From contig SFEH01000042.1 in the NCBI GenBank assembly GCA_004557315.1, positions 1-15,169 on the forward strand: DNA of 15,169 nucleotides. Reading direction: 5' to 3'. Shown in pieces: positions 7,843-14,019 of the stretch; position 1 is the first letter of the stretch, and each line of letters starts with the position of its first letter. The notes under the pieces were generated by a model. The model was not told where the DNA came from, ran no database searches, and saw only the letters and a program-made list of their open reading frames with translations. Both the position numbers and the translations under genes were made by a program. The DNA is from Bacteroidales bacterium (GTDB taxonomy: Bacteria > Bacteroidota > Bacteroidia > Bacteroidales > UBA3663).

Positions 7843-8865
7843 TTATCGCTGCACACGACCATTGGCACTACCACCAGCCAATGCCTCTACTTCTGCCTCC
7901 GAAACGAGGTTGAAGTCGCCATTGACAGTGTGCTTGAGAGCCGAAGCAGCCACAGCAAACTCGAGAGCCTCGCCCTGGTTTGACTTGGTGAGAAGGCCAT
8001 GGATGAGACCGCCAGAGAATGAGTCACCACCACCCACACGGTCGATGATAGGATTGATGTCATAGTGTTTTGACTCGTAAAACTCCTTGCCGTCATAGAT
8101 GAGAGCCTTCCATCCGTTGTGAGTAGCCGAGAGCGACTCACGGAGAGTAGAAACGACATACTTGAAACCGAACTGCTCCTTCATCTGCTTGAAGATGCCC
8201 TGATAACCAGCAGCATTGGTCTCACCGCCCTCTACGTCAGCATCAGGCTTGAAACCGAGACAGAGCTCAGCATCCTCCTCGTTACCGATGCAAACATCGA
8301 CATACTGCATGAGCGGACGCATTATAGAGATAGCCTTCTCGGAAGTCCAGAGCTTCTTGCGGAAGTTGAGATCGACTGAAACAGTCACACCGTTGCGCTT
8401 GGCAGCCTCGCAAGCAAGACGAGTGAGCTCGGCAGCCTTGTCAGAGATGGCTGGGGTGATGCCTGACCAGTGGAACCAGTCAGCTCCCTTGAAGATTGCA
8501 TCGAAGTCGAAATCTTCAGGATTAGCCTCGGCAATGGCAGAGTGAGCACGGTCGTAGATGACCTTCGAAGGGCGCATCGACGCACCTGTCTCGCAATAAT
8601 ACAAGCCGACACGGTCGCCACCGCGAGCAATGAAGTCGGTGTTGACGCCATAGCGACGCAGAGCATTGACAGCAATCTGTCCAATCTCGTGCTTTGGCAA
8701 CTTGCTCACGAAGTAAGCCTCATGTCCGTAGTTGGCACAGCTCACTGCCACATTGGCCTCACCACCGCCAGGGATGATGCGGAACATGTCGGTCTGAATG
8801 AATCGGTCGTTTCCATTAGGAGAAAGGCGAAGCATGATCTCGCCCAATGTTATTATCTTACTCAT
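7843..8865 (-). CDS. kdgK: 2-dehydro-3-deoxygluconate (KDG) kinase, PfkB family
   Basis: A protein of 340 residues of the PfkB/ribokinase family. It phosphorylates KDG with ATP to KDPG, the substrate of the next gene's product. Visible are the N-terminal strand KIITLGEIMLRLSP (3-16), the substrate-binding PGGGEANVAVSCANYG (32-47), the central DLNFRKKLW (165-173) found in KDG kinases, GNEEDAELCLG (194-204), and the second PfkB signature DRVGGGDSFSGGLIHGLL (275-292) with catalytic Asp281. It lies between uxaC and kdgA. The 114-nt spacer before it carries two octamer repeat arrays that could fold in the mRNA just before the start codon. Other sugar kinases share the fold, but the motifs plus the context make KDG kinase by far the best reading. 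Confidence 0.93.
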   Translation of the reverse strand: MSKIITLGEIMLRLSPNGNDRFIQTDMFRIIPGGGEANVAVSCANYGHEAYFVSKLPKHEIGQIAVNALRRYGVNTDFIARGGDRVGLYYCETGASMRPSKVIYDRAHSAIAEANPEDFDFDAIFKGADWFHWSGITPAISDKAAELTRLACEAAKRNGVTVSVDLNFRKKLWTSEKAISIMRPLMQYVDVCIGNEEDAELCLGFKPDADVEGGETNAAGYQGIFKQMKEQFGFKYVVSTLRESLSATHNGWKALIYDGKEFYESKHYDINPIIDRVGGGDSFSGGLIHGLLTKSNQGEALEFAVAASALKHTVNGDFNLVSEAEVEALAGGSANGRVQR

Positions 8866-8872
8866 TTTGTTA

Positions 8873-8920
8873 TTTGAGGTTTTGAGGTTTTGAGGTCTTG
8901 AGGTCTTGAGGTTTTGAGGT
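8873..8920. repeat. Six tandem 8-bp repeats, (T/C)TTGAGGT
   Basis: Six units without interruption: TTTGAGGT three times, CTTGAGGT twice, then TTTGAGGT once (plus strand). On the transcribed strand they read ACCTCAAA or ACCTCAAG and end 8 nt before the kdgK start codon. The core AACCT is complementary to AGGTT in the neighbouring array at 8938-8977. Confidence 0.95.
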
Positions 8921-8937
8921 TCTTTGACAGCGCGAAG

Positions 8938-8977
8938 CTACCTTATAACCTAATAACCTTACAACCTTATAACCTTT
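8938..8977. repeat. Five degenerate tandem 8-bp repeats, consensus TAACCTTA
   Basis: Units on the plus strand are CTACCTTA, TAACCTAA, TAACCTTA, CAACCTTA and TAACCTTT. On the transcribed strand the core is AAGGTT. The array begins 3 nt past the uxaC stop and is separated by 17 nt from the other octamer array. AGGTT here and AACCT there could pair as 5-bp helices every 8 nt, in several registers. Confidence 0.88.
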
Positions 8978-8979
8978 AT

Positions 8980-10395
8980 TTAGAAATTAAAATATCCTTT
9001 GGCATTATTATAACTTATGTCTTCTATCATCTGGTTGACGCGCTCTGCCTCGTAGCCAGTGTATGGGATGATGCCATTCTCGATGTCATTGCCCACGAGG
9101 TTGCAGAGGATTCGTCGGAAGTACTCATGACGTGGATATGAAAGGAACGAACGGCTGTCGGTGAGCATACCCACGAAGCGTGAAAGCAATCCGAGAACCG
9201 AAAGAGCATTCATCTGCTTCTCCATGCCATCCTTCTGGTCGAGGAACCACCATCCTGAACCGAACTGAATCTTGCCTGGAACCGAGCCATCCTGGAAGTT
9301 ACCTATCATAGTGGCAATCACCTCATTGGCACATGGATTGAGGTTATATAGTATGGTCTTCGACAGCTTGCCCTTGCTGTTGAGCTCATCGAGGAAACGG
9401 CTCATCGCCTTGGCAGTATTGAACTCACCGATCGAGTCGAATCCAGTGTCAGCGCCGATCGATGCAAACATCTTCGAATTGTTGTTGCGGATAGCGCCAT
9501 AGTGATACTGCTGTGCCCACCCTGCGTTATAGTCCATGATGCCCTGCTCGTGCAGATAAGCATGCTTGAACTTATGAGCCTCGACCACCGAGATCTCCTT
9601 GCTAGCAAGAGCCTTGTTCATTATGGCATCAATCTCTGCCACTGTGTAGGGCTCATCGTAGAACTCTTCAGGACCGTGGTCAGAGAGGCGGCAGCCATTG
9701 GCAGCGAAGAAGTCGTGACGGATCTGAAGCGCATTCACGAGATCGGCAAAGTTCCTGATCTCCACACCACTCACACTCGATAGCTTCTCGATATATGCAG
9801 GCCATCCCTTCGCGTCGATGTTCATACCTGCATCAGGACGCCATGTAGGAAGCATGCGGGTCTTTGCTGTAGGGTCGTCGGCCACGATCTTGTGCCATTC
9901 GAGCGAGTCAGCAGGATCGTCGGTTGTGCAGACAGTCTCGACGTTGTAGTGAGCCATCATGCCTCGTGGGCAGTACTTCTCGTCGCCTGCAATCATCTCG
10001 TTGCAACGGTCGAAGATGGCGCGTGCATTCGTTGGATTGAGAGTCTCATCGATACCGAATGCCGACTTGAGCTCAAGATGTGTCCAATGATAGAGAGGGT
10101 TGCGGAAAGTGTAAGGCACGGTCTCTGCCCACTTCTCGAACTTCTCCCAGTCGGTCGTGTCCTTGCCAGTGATATATCGTTCGTCGATGCCGTTCGAACG
10201 CATGGCACGCCACTTGTAATGGTCGCCCATGAGCCATATCTGAGCAATAGACTCAAAACGCTTGTTTTCGGCCACCATCTGCGGACTGAGGTGACAATGA
10301 TAGTCGATGATTGGCATCTTTGCCGCATGTTCATGATACAACTTTTGTGCAGTTTCTGTCTGCAACAGGAAGTTTTCATCCATAAATGCTTTCAT
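8980..10395 (-). CDS. uxaC: Glucuronate isomerase (uronate isomerase)
   Basis: A protein of 471 residues, the usual UxaC length. It is a metal-dependent member of the amidohydrolase superfamily that interconverts glucuronate with fructuronate and galacturonate with tagaturonate. The metal-binding HxH is at H33 and H35 in IIDYHCHLSPQ, and the start MKAFMDENFLLQTETAQKLY is typical of the family. Other recognisable stretches are FRNPLYHWTHLELK (97-110), CTTDDPADSLEWH, TDSRSFLSYPRHEYFRR near the C-terminus and the VGND-x-E segment after it. It is the first gene of the operon uxaC-kdgK-kdgA-exuT, with a 288-nt upstream region that holds a weak candidate promoter. The enzymes for the next steps (UxaB/UxuB reductases and UxaA/UxuA dehydratases) are not in this window. 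Confidence 0.96.
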   Translation of the reverse strand: MKAFMDENFLLQTETAQKLYHEHAAKMPIIDYHCHLSPQMVAENKRFESIAQIWLMGDHYKWRAMRSNGIDERYITGKDTTDWEKFEKWAETVPYTFRNPLYHWTHLELKSAFGIDETLNPTNARAIFDRCNEMIAGDEKYCPRGMMAHYNVETVCTTDDPADSLEWHKIVADDPTAKTRMLPTWRPDAGMNIDAKGWPAYIEKLSSVSGVEIRNFADLVNALQIRHDFFAANGCRLSDHGPEEFYDEPYTVAEIDAIMNKALASKEISVVEAHKFKHAYLHEQGIMDYNAGWAQQYHYGAIRNNNSKMFASIGADTGFDSIGEFNTAKAMSRFLDELNSKGKLSKTILYNLNPCANEVIATMIGNFQDGSVPGKIQFGSGWWFLDQKDGMEKQMNALSVLGLLSRFVGMLTDSRSFLSYPRHEYFRRILCNLVGNDIENGIIPYTGYEAERVNQMIEDISYNNAKGYFNF

Positions 10396-10492
10396 AATTG
10401 TCTATGCTTTGTGATTCATTGAGATCTAAAAGTAATGCAAAAAACAACAAATAACATACATCACTTTGCTTTTTTTGCTTTATTTTACCGAG

Positions 10493-10526
10493 CGAAGATA
10501 GTTACTTTTTTATATATACACGCAAA
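10493..10526 (-). promoter_or_regulatory. Weak candidate promoter of the hexuronate operon
   Basis: On the minus strand TTTG (10526-10523) is followed by a 22-nt spacer and TATCTTCG (10500-10493), one mismatch from TAnnTTTG. The leader to uxaC would be about 90 nt. The whole region 10396-10630 is very A+T rich, so partial matches are easy to find by chance. Confidence 0.28.
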
Positions 10527-10581
10527 ATAATGCTCTTTTTTATAAAAAATGTCGTTATTCTGATATTTTCTCGCTGTTTCT

Positions 10582-10628
10582 TATACTCCTAATAGCAATT
10601 TTATACTATTATGCCAACAATCTATACT
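10582..10628. repeat. Three spaced copies of TATACT upstream of uxaC
   Basis: TATACT occurs at 10582-10587, 10602-10607 and 10623-10628, so the copies start 20 and 21 bp apart, about two helical turns, all in the same direction. They lie about 55-100 bp upstream of the candidate uxaC -33 box, where activator sites are often found. The region is A+T rich, so chance is a real alternative. The nearby palindrome TTTTTTATAAAAAA (10536-10549) is of simple composition and I give it little weight. Confidence 0.35.
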
Positions 10629-10660
10629 AAAATAACCAGAGCAAAAGATGCCCTGGTTAT
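10628..10660 (-). terminator. Intrinsic terminator after pdxT
   Basis: On the minus strand an 11-bp stem with one G-U pair (10660-10650 with 10642-10632; core ATAACCAG and CTGGTTAT) encloses a 7-nt loop and is followed by four T. It lies 23 nt past the pdxT stop and separates pdxST from the hexuronate operon. Confidence 0.8.
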
Positions 10661-10683
10661 ATGCATTTGCTGATAAAGTGCTT

Positions 10684-11256
10684 TTATTTACTTTTCACCA
10701 TCTCCACAAAATACTGGTGGAAACGGGTGTCGGTGTTAAGTTCGGGATGGAAAGAGCAGACGAGCTGATGGTTCTGACGTGCAGCCACGATGTTGCCATC
10801 GACAGTTGCGAGCACCTCTACCCCATTGCCCACGCTGATGATGTAAGGAGCGCGAATGAAGGTCATCGGCACATCTTCACCAATGCCCTTGACAGGTGCT
10901 ACCGTGTAGAAACTGCCGAGCTGACGTCCGTAGGCATTGCGACGCACAAAGATGTCCATCGTAGCCAGACGCTCGCGTTCCTCGTTCTCAACGCTGTTGG
11001 CAAGCAGTATCATGCCAGCGCATGTACCGAACACAGGCAAGCCATTGGCAATAGCCTCGCGGATAGGTTCGAGCAGCTGCTCATCCTTCATAATCTTGAG
11101 CATGGCAGTGCTCTCGCCACCAGGAATGACGAGACCATCCTTATGATGCTGCCAGTCTTCGGTCTTGCGGATAAGGAAAGTCTCCACACCAAGGCTATTG
11201 AGCATCTGCTCATGCTCGACAAAAGCTCCTTGCAGAGCCAAGATTGCTATTGTCAT
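10684..11256 (-). CDS. pdxT: Pyridoxal 5'-phosphate synthase, glutaminase subunit PdxT
   Basis: A protein of 190 residues, class I glutamine amidotransferase of the PdxT/SNO family. It hydrolyses glutamine and passes ammonia through a tunnel to PdxS in the 12:12 PLP synthase complex. The catalytic triad is visible: Cys79 in FGTCAGM (76-82), and His170 and Glu172 in CSFHPEL (167-173). The oxyanion-strand motif VIPGGEST (43-50) and the N-terminal ILALQGAFVEHE (5-16) match the family well. It starts 9 nt after pdxS, with GGGGA just before the ATG as a ribosome binding site, so the two subunits are surely co-transcribed. A terminator hairpin follows. Nothing looks truncated or odd. Confidence 0.96.
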   Translation of the reverse strand: MTIAILALQGAFVEHEQMLNSLGVETFLIRKTEDWQHHKDGLVIPGGESTAMLKIMKDEQLLEPIREAIANGLPVFGTCAGMILLANSVENEERERLATMDIFVRRNAYGRQLGSFYTVAPVKGIGEDVPMTFIRAPYIISVGNGVEVLATVDGNIVAARQNHQLVCSFHPELNTDTRFHQYFVEMVKSK

Positions 11257-11265
11257 TATCCCCGG

Positions 11266-12144
11266 TTATTTACCACGTTCAGCCATGAGAAGCTGAATCT
11301 CGCTCTCATTGATACCTACCATAGCCTCGCCGAGATCCTCGCTCAATTCAGCAATGATCTTGGCATCCTTATAGTTGGTGACAGCCTTGACGATAGCCTG
11401 GGCACGCTTTGCAGGATCACCGCTCTTGAAGATACCGCTGCCTACGAACACACCCTCTGCACCGAGCTGCATCATAAGAGCAGCATCAGCTGGAGTAGCA
11501 ACACCACCTGCTGCAAAGTTGACCACTGGCAACTTGCCATTCTCATGCACATACATCACGAGGTCGAATGGCACGCGCAACTGCTTTGCTGCCTCATAGA
11601 GCTCGTCCTCAGCCATTGATGTGAGGCGACGGATCTCGCTCTGCATCATACGCATGTGGCGAACAGCCTGAATGACATCGCCTGTACCAGGCTCACCCTT
11701 GGTACGGATCATCGAAGCACCTTCGGCAATGCGACGAAGAGCCTCACCGAGATCCTTTGCACCACACACGAAAGGCACCTTGAACTCGTTCTTGTTGATG
11801 TGATATACGTCGTCGGCTGGTGAAAGCACCTCGCTCTCATCGATATAGTCGATCTCGATAGCCTCAAGAATCTGAGCCTCTACGAAATGGCCGATACGGC
11901 ACTTTGCCATGACAGGAATGCTCACAGCCTCCTGAATACCCTTGATCATCTTTGGATCGCTCATACGGCTCACGCCACCTGCAGCACGGATATCAGCAGG
12001 AATACGTTCCAAAGCCATTACAGCACATGCACCTGCAGCCTCGGCAATACGAGCCTGCTCTGGAGTTGTTACATCCATAATCACACCGCCCTTGAGCATC
12101 TGTGCCAAGTTGCGGTTCAAAATCTGTCGATCGTTCTGTTGCAT
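11266..12144 (-). CDS. pdxS: Pyridoxal 5'-phosphate synthase, lyase subunit PdxS
   Basis: A protein of 292 residues. It makes PLP from ribose 5-phosphate, glyceraldehyde 3-phosphate and ammonia from PdxT (the DXP-independent route). Catalytic residues fall at the classic B. subtilis numbers: Asp24 in MDV, Lys81 in VMAKCRIGH (first Schiff base) and Lys149 in RTKGEPGTG (second). The C-terminal part has the phosphate-binding FAAGGVATPADA and FVGSGIFKS stretches. I start at the ATG at 12144 (MQQNDRQILN). The longer in-frame start at 12231 would put codons across the terminator hairpin of the upstream gene and adds a 29-residue tail not seen in PdxS. The upstream 50 nt hold a direct repeat that may be an operator. 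Confidence 0.96.
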   Translation of the reverse strand: MQQNDRQILNRNLAQMLKGGVIMDVTTPEQARIAEAAGACAVMALERIPADIRAAGGVSRMSDPKMIKGIQEAVSIPVMAKCRIGHFVEAQILEAIEIDYIDESEVLSPADDVYHINKNEFKVPFVCGAKDLGEALRRIAEGASMIRTKGEPGTGDVIQAVRHMRMMQSEIRRLTSMAEDELYEAAKQLRVPFDLVMYVHENGKLPVVNFAAGGVATPADAALMMQLGAEGVFVGSGIFKSGDPAKRAQAIVKAVTNYKDAKIIAELSEDLGEAMVGINESEIQLLMAERGK

Positions 12145-12169
12145 AACAAAAATAATTCTTTTGTGTAAA

Positions 12170-12188
12170 AAATTTGACGCAAATTTGA
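12170..12188 (-). promoter_or_regulatory. Direct repeat TCAAATTT in the pdxS leader, possible operator
   Basis: On the minus strand TCAAATTT occurs twice (12188-12181 and 12177-12170), 11 bp apart start to start, about one helical turn, 25 bp before the pdxS ATG. The first copy overlaps CAAATTTG (12187-12180), one mismatch from the -7 consensus TAnnTTTG. A role as promoter plus operator is inferred from position only. Confidence 0.35.
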
Positions 12189-12226
12189 TATAAAAAATAG
12201 GAACAGCGAAGAAACTGTTCCTATTT
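12189..12226 (-). terminator. Intrinsic terminator between the ThiD-AraC gene and pdxS
   Basis: A perfect 12-bp stem, AAATAGGAACAG (12195-12206) with CTGTTCCTATTT (12215-12226), has an 8-nt loop. On the minus strand the stem runs into a stretch of six T and then ATATC. It would end transcription of the ThiD-AraC gene, so pdxS needs its own promoter in the roughly 45 nt that follow. Confidence 0.9.
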
Positions 12227-12235
12227 ATCAAAACT

Positions 12236-12331
12236 TTATTCCGTAATATTCAAATTCTTTTCCAATTCTTCAAACCACACATTATAATTTTTCAAACAAA
12301 ATGCGAGTTTCTGAAGTCCGATGGCGAGCAT
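12236..12331 (-). other. Open frame past the 3' end of the ThiD-AraC gene: frameshifted tail or 31-residue small ORF
   Basis: Beginning inside the ThiD-AraC gene, a second frame reads on 56 nt beyond its TGA and ends with TAA at 12238-12236, only 9 nt before the terminator stem. Its last part has natural-looking composition (KNYNVWFEELEKNLNITE, charged and amphipathic). It can be read from an internal ATG at 12331 (31 residues). It also joins to the AraC domain if one base is added at the AAA on the minus strand (12310-12308), giving DFRKLAF instead of DFRNSHFV. I cannot tell a sequencing error, a real frameshift or chance apart. Confidence 0.35.
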
Positions 12332-13425
12332 CCTCTTTGTTGGAAGAAATACTTGCTGAAGAGCGATTGCGACTGGAATCCGTAGTGATATGCCACCTCC
12401 TGAACTGTCATCGTAGTGCTCATGAGCGAGCGTTCGATCTCGCGCATCAGATAGTCGGCGAGCACCTGCTTGGGCGACTTGCCCGTGATGGAATTGGTGA
12501 TGGTGCGCAGATACTTCTCTCCTATTCCCATCTCCTTGGCATAGAAAGCCACGTTGCGCGACTGGCGATGGAAACGTGCCACAAGTGCAAGGAAGCTGTT
12601 GTAGAGCTCGACATGACGCGCGCTCACGTTCGATGCAGGCACCTTATCGAGCAATGCGCCTCGATCGCGCGATGAGGCAAGCGAATAGACCACGAGGTTG
12701 CGCATGTAGTCGTGAGCCCGACGCACAGCCTTCTCGACATCCTCGCCCTTGGCAAGGAAGGTGGCAATGGCCGATGACAGCGTCCCTCCGATGCCATGAA
12801 GCAGCCAGCCATCGACATTGGGCGAAGAAAAGAAGACTGGCTCGTCGGCTCCTTCGAGCACAAGCACGTCGGTGAGCATCTTGCCCCTGCCTCGACCTCC
12901 CTTGATCAGTACGGCTTCTGGACCAAGGGCGATGAGCCTATGCGCCATGTCGGTCATATCGTCGATGCCCTCCACCTTTCGGCCGAGCAGCACCTCTGCA
13001 TCAGCACTCTTGAGCGTCAGCACCTTGACCCGGGGCAGCATGCGGTTCATGAACACGGCAATTTCATCATCGCTCGCCAGACGTTCACCGCGAGAAGAGA
13101 CCAGTGCGAGGTCACACACCACACTGCTGCACGCCACTATCTCGTCCGACAGAGCGCGTATGCTCTCGACTCCTCTCACCATTCCCACCTTGATGGCCCG
13201 CGGGAACATATCGTCCATTATCGCCTTGAGCTGCCCCACCACAATATCGACAGGCAGTTCATAGAGAGCATGGATGCCATGGGTGTCCTGAACGGTTACT
13301 GCAGTCACCACCGAGAGAGCATAGCCGCCAAGTGCCGAAATCGTCCTGATATCGGCCTGCACTCCTGCTCCACCAGTGCTGTCCGAACCTGTGATGGTCA
13401 ATACTGGGGTGAAATCGCTCGTCAT
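12292..13425 (-). CDS. ThiD-like hydroxymethylpyrimidine kinase domain fused to AraC-type DNA-binding domain
   Basis: A protein of 377 residues. Residues 7-250 follow the ThiD (HMP/HMP-P kinase, PF08543) fold: LTITGSDSTGGAGVQADIRTISALGGY (9-35), VTAVTVQDTHG (40-50), KVGMVRG (79-85), VLIKGGRGRG (172-181). Residues about 285-374 are an AraC-type double helix-turn-helix (MTVQEVAYHYGFQSQSLFSKYF, 339-360). Several kinase motifs look broken: the usual DPVM is DLAL (105-108), TPN is TLK (137-139), and the anion-hole/catalytic HGTGCT is HGIGGT (210-215), so the catalytic Cys is Gly214. I infer a ligand-sensing regulator that binds HMP, a B6 vitamer or their phosphates rather than an active kinase. 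It lies 44 nt after nrdG and directly upstream of pdxST, behind a terminator, which suggests pdxST as a target. Residual kinase activity is not excluded. The C-terminus may be frameshifted. Confidence 0.85.
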   Translation of the reverse strand: MTSDFTPVLTITGSDSTGGAGVQADIRTISALGGYALSVVTAVTVQDTHGIHALYELPVDIVVGQLKAIMDDMFPRAIKVGMVRGVESIRALSDEIVACSSVVCDLALVSSRGERLASDDEIAVFMNRMLPRVKVLTLKSADAEVLLGRKVEGIDDMTDMAHRLIALGPEAVLIKGGRGRGKMLTDVLVLEGADEPVFFSSPNVDGWLLHGIGGTLSSAIATFLAKGEDVEKAVRRAHDYMRNLVVYSLASSRDRGALLDKVPASNVSARHVELYNSFLALVARFHRQSRNVAFYAKEMGIGEKYLRTITNSITGKSPKQVLADYLMREIERSLMSTTMTVQEVAYHYGFQSQSLFSKYFFQQRGCSPSDFRNSHFV

Positions 13426-13469
13426 TTAGCTTGTCTTTTTCAATTATTCTTGAGACTTAAAACCATTAT

Positions 13470-13976
13470 TTAGAATGTGGGATAAGGATTGTACTCATAT
13501 TCCACGACCTTGTTCTCCCTGAGCGATCTCTGCACGTCGATGAGCCTCTGGTTGCTGCTTCCGCGGAACAAAAGGTCAAGACTGCGCTGAGCTGCTACGA
13601 ACGGTCCATCGACCAGCACTTCGAGATATGGCAGCATACGGCTCATCACTGGGTCGGCAAGCACCTGCTCGAAGGTGAAGCCCGTGTAGCACCATATCGT
13701 GCGATGCAGCTCATCGCGTATGCGGCGGGCCAGCTCGGTGAAAGCCTCGGCCTGATACATCGGGTCGCCACCCGAGAAGGTGATGTTGCCATCTGTCGCA
13801 CGCAACTGTTCCATTATCTCATCGACCGACATCGTTGTGCCCGCATCGAATGGCCATGTCTCGGCATTATGACACCCTGGACACGCATGACGGCATCCGG
13901 CACAATAGATGCTCGTGCGCCAGCCTGGCCCATCGACGGTCGTATCGACCACAATCTGCATTATCTGTATGTTCAT
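13470..13976 (-). CDS. nrdG: Anaerobic ribonucleoside-triphosphate reductase activating protein
   Basis: A protein of 168 residues, radical SAM family, full length for NrdG. It uses a [4Fe-4S] cluster and S-adenosylmethionine to make the glycyl radical on NrdD, which reduces ribonucleotides without oxygen. The cluster motif CxxxCxxC is Cys28, Cys32 and Cys35 in CRHACPGCHN; an additional Cys25 just before it (YCAGC) is common in Bacteroidetes NrdG. The SAM-binding TFSGGDPM is at 66-73, and VDGPFV lies in the C-terminal part. It starts 43 nt after the AlbA_2 gene and ends 44 nt before the ThiD-AraC gene. nrdD, often its direct neighbour, is not next to it here and would have to lie elsewhere, possibly past the right edge. 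Confidence 0.93.
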   Translation of the reverse strand: MNIQIMQIVVDTTVDGPGWRTSIYCAGCRHACPGCHNAETWPFDAGTTMSVDEIMEQLRATDGNITFSGGDPMYQAEAFTELARRIRDELHRTIWCYTGFTFEQVLADPVMSRMLPYLEVLVDGPFVAAQRSLDLLFRGSSNQRLIDVQRSLRENKVVEYEYNPYPTF

Positions 13977-14019
13977 TTCTTACTGTATTATAAGTTAAGC
14001 GGTACAATTATGCAAAAAC

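Noticed and set aside
8873..8977. CRISPR array
   Set aside because: The repeats are 8 bp and contiguous, with no spacers and no cas genes.
10536..10549. Palindrome TTTTTTATAAAAAA
   Set aside because: A run of T followed by a run of A is expected by chance in this A+T-rich spacer.
10648..11619. Plus-strand open frame of 323 codons opposite pdxT and pdxS
   Set aside because: It spans the antisense of two well-identified genes and the terminator hairpin; no family features.
12147..12154. TATTTTTG box (minus strand) as pdxS promoter
   Set aside because: It matches TAnnTTTG but lies 2 nt from the start codon, so transcription would begin inside the gene.
12145..12231. Longer PdxS start at 12231
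   Set aside because: It would begin upstream of a strong terminator and add 29 hydrophobic residues absent from PdxS, while the ATG at 12144 reproduces the classic catalytic residue numbers.
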